This document shows positions 42,367 through 50,990 of a stretch of DNA of 64,000 nt, in pieces; position 1 is the stretch's first letter, and each line of letters begins with the position of its first letter. The notes beneath the pieces were generated by a model. It was given only the letters and a program-made list of their open reading frames with translations. It had not been told where the DNA came from and made no database searches. This stretch comes from Hyphomonadaceae bacterium UBA5336 (GTDB lineage: Bacteria > Pseudomonadota > Alphaproteobacteria > Caulobacterales > Hyphomonadaceae): NCBI GenBank assembly GCA_002408125.1, contig DHQO01000033.1, positions 1-64,000 on the forward strand. Reading direction: 5' to 3'. The translations under genes and the position numbers were made by a program.

Positions 42367-43731
42367 CTATTCGGTGAGCAGCGGCGACCAGGCCGGGTCG
42401 GACGCATCCGTCGGAGTCTGCATCTGCCGCAGGTTCCGCCCCGTCAGGTCGATCGACCAGAGTTCCGGGCCGGCGCCGGGATAGTCCTCGCGGAAGAAGG
42501 CGATCACCCGTCCGTTCGGCGACCAGGTCGGGCCTTCGTCGAGATAGGATTCGGTCAGCAGGCGCTCACCGCGGCCATCAATCCCGATCACGCCGATATA
42601 GAACTTGCCCTGAAGTTGTTTGGTGAAGGCGATGAGATCGCCGCGCGGGCTCCAGACCGGGGTGGAATACCGGCCGGTATCGAAGGTGATCCGGCAGGCC
42701 ACATCGCGCCCGCCGCTCGGGCAGGTGCGCGCAGAGCCATCGGTGTTCATGACATAGAGCTGCGGACTGCCGCCGCGGTCGGAGTTGAACACGATCTCGC
42801 TGCCGTCGGGCGACATGGACGGCGAGGTGTCGATCGCCGGATGATCCGTCAAACGCCGGCTCTGACGCGTGCGCAGATCCATGATGTAGAGATCGGAATT
42901 GCCGTTCTGGGCGCGCGAGAACAACACGCTTGTCCCGTCCGGGGAAAAGCGCGGGGCGAAGGTCATGCCGGAGAAATTGCCGAGCACTTCCTGGCGGCCA
43001 TTGGAGATGTTGAACAGGTAGACCCGCGCCTGGCCACCCTCATAGGACATGTAGGTGATGATCTGGTCGGAGGCGGAAAAGCGCGGCGTGATGATGGTGT
43101 ACACACCTGTCGTCAGTTCCTGATAGTTCGCGCCGTCGGCATCCATGATGGCGAGCTTCTTCACCCGCTCGGTCTTCGGCCCGCTCTCGGCGATGAAGAC
43201 GATCCGCGAATTGAGATAGCCGTCCTCGCCGGTCAGGCGGGTATAGATCGCATCGGCGGCCTGGTGGCCGAGGGTGCGCATATAGTCCGGCGCCAGCGCG
43301 CCCTGATAACCGGGCTGGCTGTTGAGGCGATAGAGCTGGCCACCATTGATGTCCCACAGGCGCAGGGACAGCACCACGCGGCCATCGCCGAGCACGTCCA
43401 CCTCGCCGACGACGAGGCCGTCGACATTGATCACCCGCCAATCGGCAAAGCGCGGCTCGACATTGAGATCGAGATCGCGCTGGATGAAGGCGCCTTCCTC
43501 GGCCAGGTCGAAAAGGCCGGTCATCTGCAGGTCATTGCGGACCACTTCGGTGAGCTCTTCGACATAGGGCTCGGCCTCAGGGCTCGCGGCGGTGAACTGC
43601 GGCACGGCAATCGGATAGGGCTTGAACGTCCCCTCGCCGACATTGACCACGATCTGGGCATGGGCGGCCGGCAGCGTGGCCGCCAGGGGCGCGACCAGCA
43701 CGGCCAACACCATCAAGAGACGTTTCAGCAT
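42367..43731 (-). CDS. tolB: TolB, periplasmic beta-propeller of the Tol-Pal system
   Basis: A 454-residue protein. The signal peptide MLKRLLMVLAVLVAPLAATLPAAHA is followed by the N-terminal alpha/beta domain and a six-bladed propeller with repeated FSPDG, MSPDGSEIVF and WSPRGDLIAF units. It binds Pal and TolA during outer-membrane constriction. GAAAGAGGTATCCCC precedes the ATG at 43731, which overlaps nothing. The tolA stop is 24 bp upstream. Confidence 0.97.
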   Translation of the reverse strand: MLKRLLMVLAVLVAPLAATLPAAHAQIVVNVGEGTFKPYPIAVPQFTAASPEAEPYVEELTEVVRNDLQMTGLFDLAEEGAFIQRDLDLNVEPRFADWRVINVDGLVVGEVDVLGDGRVVLSLRLWDINGGQLYRLNSQPGYQGALAPDYMRTLGHQAADAIYTRLTGEDGYLNSRIVFIAESGPKTERVKKLAIMDADGANYQELTTGVYTIITPRFSASDQIITYMSYEGGQARVYLFNISNGRQEVLGNFSGMTFAPRFSPDGTSVLFSRAQNGNSDLYIMDLRTRQSRRLTDHPAIDTSPSMSPDGSEIVFNSDRGGSPQLYVMNTDGSARTCPSGGRDVACRITFDTGRYSTPVWSPRGDLIAFTKQLQGKFYIGVIGIDGRGERLLTESYLDEGPTWSPNGRVIAFFREDYPGAGPELWSIDLTGRNLRQMQTPTDASDPAWSPLLTE

Positions 43732-43754
43732 GGGGATACCTCTTTCTCGCAACT

Positions 43755-44651
43755 CTAGTTCCTATAGGCCGGGCCGATATTCAAGGTGACCTCGTCCCAG
43801 TCATCGTAATAATCCAACGCCCCTTCGGGCAGGCGGTAGGGCGCGCACTTGCGCACCGCGCGCAAGGCACGTTCGATGGCCACGCCCATGGACCGGTCGC
43901 CAATCGGAGGCCGGGCGGGATCGACCAGATCGGGGCCATTCTTGATCGAACCGTCGCGGTTCAGCTCGACCCTGACAACGACGTTCAGGCGCTCCGGATT
44001 GGGCAGATCGACAACATCGTCCCAGCAGATACGCATCTGGTTATTGATCAGCGCGACAACATTCGCCGTGTTCCCGGTCTGCTCGCCGGCGCCGCGCCTG
44101 GCTTCGCTGGCGCGTGGCTGCTCGTCTTCCAGAACCTCCTGTGGCGGCGGGGCCGGATTGGCGCGGGTACGCTCGCGCGGGGTGCGGTCGAACAGGTTCG
44201 AGGCATCGCCGAGAATATCGTCGAGCGGGTCTGTCTCGGTCTGGGCCAGCACCGGGCGGTCAGGTTCGGGCTCCGGCTCGGATTCCGGTTCGGGCTCGGG
44301 TTCTTCCTCGGCCGGGGCAGGCTCCGGCTCAGGCTCGGGTTCCGGCGCAGGCGGGGGTGGTGCAACGGCGGTTTCCGGCTCAGGCTCGGGTTCCGGTTCG
44401 GGCTCTTCCGGCGGGATGGTGTCGAGTTCCTGCAGGTAATCCTCGATCGGCGGGGACTCTTCTGTCTCCGGCTCGGGAGCATCCACTTCCGGCCGGGCGC
44501 GGATATTGGTCTCGTCCGACAGCTCCACGATCTCGATCGGGATCGAGGTGAAAGCCGGCTCGATATCGCGCACCATGGTCGGCAACACGATGGCGCCCGC
44601 TGCGATGACAGCAGCGTGCAGGATAATGGAGGCGGGTAATCCACGCAGCAT
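43755..44651 (-). CDS. tolA: TolA-type energy-transducing protein with Pro/Glu linker
   Basis: A 298-residue protein with one N-terminal transmembrane helix (about 8-27), a linker at about 60-180 that is very rich in Pro-Glu pairs, and a small C-terminal TolA/TonB-like domain from about 205 (NNQMRICWDDVVDLPNPE ... VRVELNRDGS). Its place between tolR and tolB identifies it as TolA. The linker is unlike the long Ala/Lys alpha-helix of enterobacterial TolA and resembles TonB instead, as in other alphaproteobacteria. Confidence 0.92.
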   Translation of the reverse strand: MLRGLPASIILHAAVIAAGAIVLPTMVRDIEPAFTSIPIEIVELSDETNIRARPEVDAPEPETEESPPIEDYLQELDTIPPEEPEPEPEPEPETAVAPPPPAPEPEPEPEPAPAEEEPEPEPESEPEPEPDRPVLAQTETDPLDDILGDASNLFDRTPRERTRANPAPPPQEVLEDEQPRASEARRGAGEQTGNTANVVALINNQMRICWDDVVDLPNPERLNVVVRVELNRDGSIKNGPDLVDPARPPIGDRSMGVAIERALRAVRKCAPYRLPEGALDYYDDWDEVTLNIGPAYRN

Positions 44652-44657
44652 TGCGGC

Positions 44658-45104
44658 CTACTGCCCTCCCCGTCCGCGCGGATCGGTGACGAAGGCGATC
44701 CGGGTGAACCCGGCCGAGGTGATCAGGGCGGTGATGTCCATCACGGCGCCATAGTCGAGCTCGGTGTCGGCGCGCAGATAGATCAGTTGGTCATAGCCCT
44801 CGCCGGTGATGGCGACGAGCTGGGTGATCAGGTTTTCGCGCTCGACCTCGTTTTCCTCGTTCAGGAAGATCCGGCCATCGGTGGTCAGCGTAATCGTGAG
44901 GGGCTGGTTGGTGGTCGCCTCCAGCTGGCCGGAACTGGTCTTCGGCAGGGTCACCTCTTCCCCACGCACCAGCATGGGCGCGGTGATCATGAACACGATC
45001 AGCAGCACCAGCATGACGTCGACAAAGGGCGTCACATTGATCTCGGCATTCATGCTGCGCCGGCCGCGCTTGCCACCTCCGCTGGAGCCCAACATCATCG
45101 CCAT
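44658..45104 (-). CDS. tolR: TolR, ExbD-family proton-channel subunit
   Basis: A 148-residue protein with one transmembrane helix after MNAEINVTPFVDVMLVLLIV; the Asp in FVDVML is the proton-carrying residue of ExbD/TolR. The periplasmic domain ends with SAGFTRIAFVTDPR. The ATG at 45104 lies 2 bp after the tolQ stop. The frame stays open far upstream, but that part is the tolQ shadow. Confidence 0.96.
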   Translation of the reverse strand: MAMMLGSSGGGKRGRRSMNAEINVTPFVDVMLVLLIVFMITAPMLVRGEEVTLPKTSSGQLEATTNQPLTITLTTDGRIFLNEENEVERENLITQLVAITGEGYDQLIYLRADTELDYGAVMDITALITSAGFTRIAFVTDPRGRGGQ

Positions 45105-45106
45105 GG

Positions 45107-45832
45107 CTACTGGCCCCGCGCTTCGTCGGCCCGGCGCGACAGGCGCACCAGAACATCCTGGGAGAAAGTGTCGAGCTGGTCGGCGAGCTTGTTCAGGTCG
45201 CCGGAAAACTTGTTGTAGAAGATCACCGCCGGGATGGCGGCAACGAGGCCGAGGCCGGTGGCGAACAGGGCCTCGGCGATGGGGCCGGCCACAGTGGCCA
45301 GGCTCGTATCCTGCTGCTGGCCGATATTGATGAAGGCGTTCATGATACCCCAGACCGTGCCGAACAGACCGATAAAGGGCGACACCGAACCAACCGTGGC
45401 GAGCACACCCAGGCCGCTCGACTGGCGCCCGACCTCGCGGTCGACCGCGGCACGCATGCTGCGCTCGGCACGCTCGACCATTGGCGCGGTATCCGTCGCA
45501 AGGCCGCGGCGCACATCGTTCCACTCGCGCGAGATGGAGCTGAACACACGGGCAGCCGGATTATCGCCAACGCCCGGCCTTGCCTCGACATCATCGAGCT
45601 GGCCCGACCAGAAGTTCTCTTCATAGTTCAGGGCCTTCTTGCGCGTGCCGCCGAGCGCGAACAACTTTTCCACAATGATCGCCCAGGACCACACACTCGC
45701 CAGCAGCAGGATGACCAGAACGATCTGAACCACGATGTCCGCCCGCAGCAGCAGGTCGATCATGGAAAACGCGGATTCTGTCTCGACATTTCCAATGCCC
45801 GGAACGGCCGCGGCAAGGACAAATGATGTCAT
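45107..45832 (-). CDS. tolQ: TolQ, ExbB-family motor subunit
   Basis: A 241-residue inner-membrane protein with three transmembrane helices (about 25-47, 143-165 and 178-200) and the motif LGVLATVGSVSPFIGLFGTV, in which conserved Thr residues line the proton path. It forms the TolQR motor. First gene of tolQRAB after a 195-bp gap from ybgC. That gap holds no gene and no clear terminator. Confidence 0.97.
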   Translation of the reverse strand: MTSFVLAAAVPGIGNVETESAFSMIDLLLRADIVVQIVLVILLLASVWSWAIIVEKLFALGGTRKKALNYEENFWSGQLDDVEARPGVGDNPAARVFSSISREWNDVRRGLATDTAPMVERAERSMRAAVDREVGRQSSGLGVLATVGSVSPFIGLFGTVWGIMNAFINIGQQQDTSLATVAGPIAEALFATGLGLVAAIPAVIFYNKFSGDLNKLADQLDTFSQDVLVRLSRRADEARGQ

Positions 45833-46027
45833 GGGTACCCTCTTTCACTCACTCTTGTCCGGCGCAGGGCTTACCAAGCCTTACAGCCTCCCCGGCCACT
45901 GGACGTGCATTCGGCGTCTTTGGCGAGCAAACTTGACGAAATCGCGGCAGCCCGCTCGCATTGCGCAGCGCTTAGCGGGCTAGAGCCCTTCGGTTAACCA
46001 CTTGTGCCCATTAAACTGCAGTCAGGA

Positions 46028-46516
46028 TCAGATTGCCTGAAGCTTGTTCGCAAGCCGCTCAACAATTTCCGGCAGGGGCCTGCGGGGCCGGCCATCTGCA
46101 TGGATCTGTACGGCAGTAATCTCCCCGGCGGCGATAAGTTCCTCTCCGCGCAGACATTGCTGGGAGAACAGGATCTTGGCGCCCTTCGTGCCGCGATAGG
46201 CGGTCACGATGTCCAGTTCGTCATCGATGCGGGCTGCCGATTTGTAATCCACCTCAGCTCGAATCAGCGTGAAGGCCGCCGGGTCCTCGCGCTCCAGCAG
46301 CACGGTGTGCGAGACGCCCGCATCGCGCATGAAGTCACTGCGCCCGCGCTCGAAGAAGCGCAGATAATTGGCGTGGTACACCATGCCGGTGAAATCGGTG
46401 TCTTCATAATAGACGCGCACGCGGATCCAGTGGCGGCCCTGGGCGTCGAAATTCTTGGGGTCGAGGTCTGGTCTGGACATGGCGCCCTGCATAGCGCCAC
46501 TCGAAGCCGGCGTCAT
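46028..46516 (-). CDS. ybgC: YbgC, acyl-CoA thioesterase of the tol-pal locus
   Basis: A hotdog-fold thioesterase with the motif YYEDTDFTGMVYHANYLRF, where the Asp after the Glu is the catalytic residue, and RGRSDFMRD following. It has 162 residues. Family members cleave short-chain acyl-CoA or acyl-ACP and head tol-pal operons in most proteobacteria. The start may be the Met at residue 13 (MSRPDLD) instead of 46516. Confidence 0.95.
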   Translation of the reverse strand: MTPASSGAMQGAMSRPDLDPKNFDAQGRHWIRVRVYYEDTDFTGMVYHANYLRFFERGRSDFMRDAGVSHTVLLEREDPAAFTLIRAEVDYKSAARIDDELDIVTAYRGTKGAKILFSQQCLRGEELIAAGEITAVQIHADGRPRRPLPEIVERLANKLQAI

Positions 46517-46566
46517 GATGCGCGGTGTCGCTTTTCCGTGCCGCGAAGCTGTGGCAAACCGCTGAC

Positions 46567-47790
46567 ATGAATCTGATGGATGCGGTCACGCCCGCCGAGC
46601 CAGCGCCCGAAGGGGCCACAGCCTTTCCCGATCTTTCAGGACGCACCATCCTGCAGGTCATCCCCGAGCTGAGCGCCGGCGGGGCCGAGCGCACCGTGCT
46701 GGAAGTGGCCGAAGCCCTGAGCGCGGCCGGCGCCAAGGCACTGGTGGCGAGCCAGGGCGGGCGGCTGGAGAAAGACCTCGAAGCGCTTGGCGGAGAGCTG
46801 ATCCGCATGAAGGCGGCCTCGAAGAACCCGCTTGTCCTGCGCGCCAACGCCGCCCTGCTCTCCAGCCTGGTAAAGACGCGCGGGGTGGACCTCATCCATG
46901 CCCGCTCACGTGCGCCGGCCTGGAGCGCGCTTTGGGCCGCCCGGCGCACCGGTACGCCTTTCGTGACCACCTATCACGGCGCCTACACCGCGCGCTCCGG
47001 CCTGAAACGGCTCTATAACAGCGTCATGGCGCGCGCCGACCTGGTGATTGCCAATTCCGAATGGACCGCGGCCCATGTGCACGAGGAACACGGCGTGGAG
47101 CCCGAGCGCATGGTCACCATTCCGCGCGGGGTCGACCTCATGGCCTTCGATCCGGCGCATGTCTCGGCTGAGCGTGTGGCCGCCCAGCGCGCCAGCTGGG
47201 AACTCGACACCAAACCCGGCGACCTTGTCCTGCTGTTGCCCGGCCGGCTGACGCACTGGAAGGGACAAGGCCTGGCGCTGGATGCCCTCGCCATCCTCTC
47301 GCCGGAAGAGTCCCGGCGCCTGCACCTTGTCTTCCTCGGCGATCCGCAGGGACGCGAGGCCTATGTCACCGCCCTGACGAACAAGAGCGAGGCGCTCGGC
47401 CTGTCTGACCGCGTGCGCTTCCAGCCGCATACGCGCGACATGCCGGCGGCCTATCTGGCCGCCGATATCGTGCTGACGCCGTCGACCCGTCCGGAAGCTT
47501 TCGGACGCACGGCGGCAGAAGCCTCGGCGATGACCCGGCCGGTCATCGCCGCCGACCATGGCGGCGCGCGCGAGACCGTCATTGAGGGACAGACCGGCAC
47601 CCGGTTCGAGCCGGGAGACGCTGCCGCCCTCGCCGGAGCAATCCGTACGCTGATGTCCCTGAGAGCCGAGGCGCGCCAGTCTCTTGGCGAGGCCGGACGG
47701 GTTCATGTATTGAAATCTTTCTCAAAACGCGGACTCCAGTTACAAACTCTACAGGTGTATGCCCGGCTCCTGGGTGGGGCGACGGAATAG
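46567..47790 (+). CDS. Glycosyltransferase family 4 (GT-B fold)
   Basis: A 407-residue GT-B glycosyltransferase. It has LQVIPELSAGGAERTVLEVA at the start, THARSRAPAW-like DLIHARSRAPAW (about 110) and the nucleotide-sugar region PSTRPEAFGRTAAEASAMTRPVIAADHGG with the EAFGRTAAEA signature. Probably acts on LPS or a capsule. The ATG at 46567 is preferred to the one at 46525, although the ribosome-binding site is weak. A GT9 gene follows 14 bp downstream. Confidence 0.93.
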   Translation: MNLMDAVTPAEPAPEGATAFPDLSGRTILQVIPELSAGGAERTVLEVAEALSAAGAKALVASQGGRLEKDLEALGGELIRMKAASKNPLVLRANAALLSSLVKTRGVDLIHARSRAPAWSALWAARRTGTPFVTTYHGAYTARSGLKRLYNSVMARADLVIANSEWTAAHVHEEHGVEPERMVTIPRGVDLMAFDPAHVSAERVAAQRASWELDTKPGDLVLLLPGRLTHWKGQGLALDALAILSPEESRRLHLVFLGDPQGREAYVTALTNKSEALGLSDRVRFQPHTRDMPAAYLAADIVLTPSTRPEAFGRTAAEASAMTRPVIAADHGGARETVIEGQTGTRFEPGDAAALAGAIRTLMSLRAEARQSLGEAGRVHVLKSFSKRGLQLQTLQVYARLLGGATE

Positions 47791-47804
47791 GGGACAAAAC
47801 CCGC

Positions 47805-48833
47805 ATGCCTGATCCGGTACCGAATTCCCGGGCCAAGAACCCTGGCAAGGCGGCCATGTCCGTGCTGGCGATCCGCCAGGGCGAACCGCGTGACCTGATC
47901 CTGGCCGTGGGGGCGCTGAAAGCGATCAGCGATGCCCATCCGCGCGCCAAGCTCACGCTTGTCACCAGCCCGGCCTCGGAAGCCTTCGCCAAGGTCTGCC
48001 CATTCGTGGACGATGTGGTGAGCGACCTGGAGCATGACGACAAGCGGCGCCGGGCCAGCCGGCTCAACGAACTGCGGCGCGCCGGTTTCGACATGATCTA
48101 CGACCTGGACGGGGATGCCCGCAGTGCCGCCCTCTTCCAGGCGTTCAAACCGCGCTTTGGCGCGCTGCCGCCCTGGAGCGGGCCGGCCCCCGGCGCGCCC
48201 TTCCCGCCCCCGGAACCGATCGAGGGCATGAACGAGGTCGAGCGCCTGAGCGTGCAGCTCATCGCCGCCGGCACGGTGCCGATAGACACGGTGGTGCGGC
48301 CCGATCTCGCCTGGGTCCGCCCGGTGCTGAAAAACCCGCCGCGGCTACAGCCGGCCTATTTCGGCATCCAGGCCGATTTTGCCCTGATCGCCCTGCCCTC
48401 GGCCAAGCCCGATACGCCGATGTACTGGCCGAAAGCCGAAGTCGCCGAGCTCTGCCAGCGCCTGACGGAGGCCAAGGTTACACCGGTGCTGACCGGCACA
48501 CGCGATACCGGCCTCTTCGCCCAGGAGGTGGAAATGCAGGTGCGCAGCGCCAAGAACCTTGTCGCGCGGGCAGACACTACCCAACTGATCGCCCTGGCCG
48601 AGAATGCAAGTGTCGTGATCGGCCCGGACAGCGTGGCCATCCAGGCCGCCGGACTGATGGGAACCCCCTGCATCCTTCTGCGCGCGGACGAGGCCGTGAA
48701 GGTGCGTCAGGATGCGCCGCTCACACCGCAGAAAATCATCTTGCATGATGGCCGGCTCCAGACCATTACCGCCGACACCGTCTGGCGGACCATGTCGATG
48801 TGGAACCTCTTCCCCAATGCCCGTGCGTCTTGA
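47805..48833 (+). CDS. Glycosyltransferase family 9 (heptosyltransferase-like)
   Basis: A 342-residue GT9 protein. The typical start appears as MSVLAIRQGEPRDLILAVGALKAI from residue 18, and the C-terminal signature VIGPDSVAIQAAGLMGTPCILL replaces the usual GPDSG.MHLA region. Members transfer heptose or related sugars to LPS core. The first 17 residues may be extra; the Met at 47856 is a fair alternative. A candidate infC promoter overlaps its stop. Confidence 0.88.
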   Translation: MPDPVPNSRAKNPGKAAMSVLAIRQGEPRDLILAVGALKAISDAHPRAKLTLVTSPASEAFAKVCPFVDDVVSDLEHDDKRRRASRLNELRRAGFDMIYDLDGDARSAALFQAFKPRFGALPPWSGPAPGAPFPPPEPIEGMNEVERLSVQLIAAGTVPIDTVVRPDLAWVRPVLKNPPRLQPAYFGIQADFALIALPSAKPDTPMYWPKAEVAELCQRLTEAKVTPVLTGTRDTGLFAQEVEMQVRSAKNLVARADTTQLIALAENASVVIGPDSVAIQAAGLMGTPCILLRADEAVKVRQDAPLTPQKIILHDGRLQTITADTVWRTMSMWNLFPNARAS

Positions 48834-48858
48834 AGATTCGCGCGAAAACAGGCATATT
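48830..48858 (+). promoter_or_regulatory. Candidate promoter of infC
   Basis: TTGAAG, 17-bp spacer, CATATT. Both hexamers match the consensus at four of six positions, with ideal spacing. The predicted start would be near 48865, leaving about 32 bases of leader before the AUA start codon. The -35 overlaps the stop codon of the upstream gene. Confidence 0.4.
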
Positions 48859-48884
48859 TATCGTCAGTGATTTGCAACAGCTAA

Positions 48885-48899
48885 AGGAGATTTGTCATA
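48885..48899 (+). promoter_or_regulatory. Ribosome-binding site and AUA start codon of infC
   Basis: AGGAGATTTGTC followed by ATA. GGAG is 7 bases before ATA, ideal spacing. In the reading frame a TAA stop lies at 48882-48884, and no ATG, GTG or TTG occurs between it and the conserved IF-3 N-terminus. A rare AUN codon must therefore start translation. Confidence 0.9.
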
Positions 48900-49436
48900 G
48901 CTCGCAGACCCCACGCGGCCGCGCCGCAGAAGAAAACCGGACCTCGCATCAATCGTGACATTCGCGCCGAGAAGGTGCTTCTGATCGACGAAAATGGTGA
49001 GAAACAGGGTGTCATGCCCCTGATGGCGGCGTTGGATGCCGCCCAGGAAGCAGGACTGGACCTTGTTGAAGTTTCCGGGAACCAGGATACGCCTGTCTGC
49101 AAGATCATCGACTATGGCAAGCTCAAATTCGAAGAACAAAAGAAGAAGGCTGCGGCGCGCAAGAAGCAGAAATCTGCCGATCTGAAAGAGATCAAGATGC
49201 GCCCGAACATCGATACCCACGATTATGAGGTGAAGACCCGGTCCATGGCGCGCTTCTTCGAAGACGGCGACAAGGTGAAGGTCACCCTGCGTTTCCGCGG
49301 CCGTGAAATGGCTCACCAGCATCTCGGCATGGAGCTTCTCCAGAAGGTGAAGGCCGATTTTGACGAGGTCGCCAAGGTGGAGCTTGAGCCCAAGCTCGAA
49401 GGCCGCCAGATGACCATGGTCATGGCCCCGCGCTAG
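48897..49436 (+). CDS. infC: Translation initiation factor IF-3, AUA start
   Basis: A 179-residue IF-3. The N-domain has GPRINRDIRAEKVLLIDENGE, then a Lys-rich linker helix, then the C-domain with IKMRPNIDTHDYEVKTR and MAHQHLGMELL. IF-3 rejects non-AUG start codons, and infC genes classically start with AUU so that IF-3 represses itself. Here the only workable start is AUA at 48897. rpmI and rplT follow after an inserted lipoprotein gene and a repeat, so the compact infC-rpmI-rplT operon is interrupted. Confidence 0.97.
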   Translation: MARRPHAAAPQKKTGPRINRDIRAEKVLLIDENGEKQGVMPLMAALDAAQEAGLDLVEVSGNQDTPVCKIIDYGKLKFEEQKKKAAARKKQKSADLKEIKMRPNIDTHDYEVKTRSMARFFEDGDKVKVTLRFRGREMAHQHLGMELLQKVKADFDEVAKVELEPKLEGRQMTMVMAPR

Positions 49437-49532
49437 GCCCCTCGCCCTCCGGGCGGGCTGCGAACCAGGCGGAACCTCGGCGTCAGCGCGGAATTATTAC
49501 CGGCAACAAGATAATAATGAGAGAGGCCGCCG

Positions 49533-49931
49533 ATGAAGACCAGATACACGCTCATTCCCGGCCTCCTCGCGCTTGTGCTGGCAGCCGCCTGCAGCGCCCC
49601 GGCCCCCAGCAGCGATGTGCCTGCCGAGCCGGATGCCCCGGCAGCCGCGCCCGAGACGCCCGCACCCGAAACCACTGAAACCACCCCGCCCGAGGGCGAG
49701 GCCATGGTGCAGCCGGAATGGGACGGACTCGACCGCGTGCAGGACACCTGCGGCATGAGCGCCGTGCGCGGCTTTCTCGGCCGCGCGGCCAGCGAGATCC
49801 CGGCCGCCCGCCTGCCCGAACAGGTGCGCATCCTGGCCCCCACCGACCAGGCCACGATGGACTATGTCCCGCGCCGGCTGAACATCCTCACCGACGAGGA
49901 TGGCACGGTGATCGGCTTCAAGTGCGGATAG
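49533..49931 (+). CDS. Peptidase inhibitor I78-family lipoprotein
   Basis: A 132-residue lipoprotein. The signal peptide ends at LAAAC (Cys20). A Pro/Ala/Thr-rich linker (22-60) follows, then an I78-type domain with TCGMSAVRGFLGR, LPEQVRILAPTDQATMDY and RRLNILTDEDGTVIGFKCG. The R-x-x-R/L..T-D-Y and R-L-N-I/V blocks define this family of small elastase-type inhibitors. The domain has two Cys that can pair. It is inserted between infC and rpmI. Confidence 0.85.
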   Translation: MKTRYTLIPGLLALVLAAACSAPAPSSDVPAEPDAPAAAPETPAPETTETTPPEGEAMVQPEWDGLDRVQDTCGMSAVRGFLGRAASEIPAARLPEQVRILAPTDQATMDYVPRRLNILTDEDGTVIGFKCG

Positions 49932-49945
49932 CGTAAGTCACCCTC

Positions 49946-50091
49946 AGCCTCAGGGTGAGCGGAGACGAACCATGAGGCTTGCCTCTTCCTTGTTGATCCC
50001 CGCTTCGCTCCGCTACGCGATGGATCGTGCTCAGGGCTGCTTACTCTCCATCACCCGCCCTCGTCCTTCGTCTCCGCTCAGGATGAGGGCT
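49946..50091. repeat. Interspersed repeat, full copy (C), inverted relative to B
   Basis: A 146-bp element starting AGCCTCAGGGTGAGCGGAGACG and ending TCTCCGCTCAGGATGAGGGCT. Its reverse complement aligns with copy B along nearly its full length. It starts 15 bp after the I78 lipoprotein stop. With the leader of rpmI it fills the 348-bp stretch between 49931 and 50280. Confidence 0.8.
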
Positions 50092-50279
50092 CTGGGCAGG
50101 CAAGGTTGAAAGCCATCATGCATCCGCACAGGCCGGGTTGATTCCCCTCTCCTTTTCCGTCATATAGCGCCGCTTCCGGGCGTTCGGGCGAACGGCATGC
50201 CTTCGCGCCCTTCAACACCAAGTCCAGATCAGGGCCGCTGGCCAGGCCGGCGTGAGCTCGATCTTCAAGGAGAGACGAA
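50092..50279 (+). other. rpmI leader region
   Basis: 188 bp of non-coding DNA before rpmI. It contains a small palindrome CGTTCG-GG-CGAACG at 50181-50194 and a GC-rich stretch that may fold. In E. coli and Bacillus, L20 represses its own operon through such leaders. I see no specific L20-site match. AAGGAGAGACGAA directly precedes the rpmI ATG. Confidence 0.4.
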
Positions 50280-50480
50280 ATGCCGAAGATGAAGACCAAG
50301 AAGGCCGCTGCAAAGCGGTTCAAGATCACCGCCACGGGCAAGCTGAAGCATGGTGTGGCCGGCAAGCGCCACCGCCTGATCAGCCACACCGGCAAATACA
50401 TCCGCCAGAACCGCGGCACCAAGGTCGCCGCCAAGGCCGATGAAGCCCGCGTGAAGAAGTACCTGCCTTACGGCCTGTAA
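50280..50480 (+). CDS. rpmI: Ribosomal protein L35
   Basis: A 66-residue, Lys/Arg-rich 50S protein with the family pattern MPKMKTKKAAAKRFKITATG and KHRLISHT-type GKRHRLISHTGK. It is followed 47 bp downstream by rplT, the universal partner. Confidence 0.98.
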   Translation: MPKMKTKKAAAKRFKITATGKLKHGVAGKRHRLISHTGKYIRQNRGTKVAAKADEARVKKYLPYGL

Positions 50481-50527
50481 GTCTTACCCCGATCTCGAAC
50501 CGACACTGATTTAGCAGGAGCCTCTCC

Positions 50528-50890
50528 ATGCCCCGTTCTCGTAACAAGGTGCCCGCTCACGCGCGCCACAAGAAGATCATCGCCGCCGCCAAGGGCTATC
50601 GCGGCCGCCGCAAGAACACCTTCCGCACGGCCAATGCCGCCGTCTGGAAAGCCGGCGAATACGCCTATGTCGGCCGCAAGGTGAAGAAGCGGAAATTCCG
50701 CTCGCTCTGGATCCAGCGCATCAACGCCGCCGTGCGCATCCATGACGATGAGCTGACCTATTCGCGCTTCATTGACGGCCTCAACAAGGCCGGCATCGAA
50801 ATGGACCGCAAGGTCCTCTCCGATCTCGCCATCCGCGAGCCGGACGCCTTCGGCGCCATTGTCCAGCAGGCGAAAGCGGCGCTGACCTGA
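50528..50890 (+). CDS. rplT: Ribosomal protein L20
   Basis: A 120-residue 50S assembly protein with RSRNKVPAHARHKKIIAAAKGYRGRRKN and RDRKRRFR-like VKKRKFRSLWIQRINAAVR. The length is typical. AGCAGGAGCCTCTCC precedes the ATG. In other bacteria it represses the rpmI-rplT operon by binding its own leader. Confidence 0.98.
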   Translation: MPRSRNKVPAHARHKKIIAAAKGYRGRRKNTFRTANAAVWKAGEYAYVGRKVKKRKFRSLWIQRINAAVRIHDDELTYSRFIDGLNKAGIEMDRKVLSDLAIREPDAFGAIVQQAKAALT

Positions 50891-50909
50891 ACCCATTCCC
50901 GGCCCTGCT

Positions 50910-50933
50910 CCCGGCGGGGCCGTATCCGCCGGG
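50910..50933 (+). terminator. GC-rich hairpin between rplT and pheS
   Basis: CCCGGCGG, 8-base loop, CCGCCGGG, a perfect 8-bp stem 20 bp after the rplT stop. There is no T run after it, so it may be an attenuator or an mRNA-stability element. No Phe-rich leader peptide is seen. Confidence 0.4.
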
Positions 50934-50990
50934 ATGACAAATCGGAATGAGTTGCTAAACACCCGGCTCATCGCAGCAGGGCCGTTACCC

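Noticed and set aside
45990..46018. Two TTAA motifs in the ybgC-tolQ gap as a CtrA site
   Set aside because: The spacer is 13 bases, not 7.
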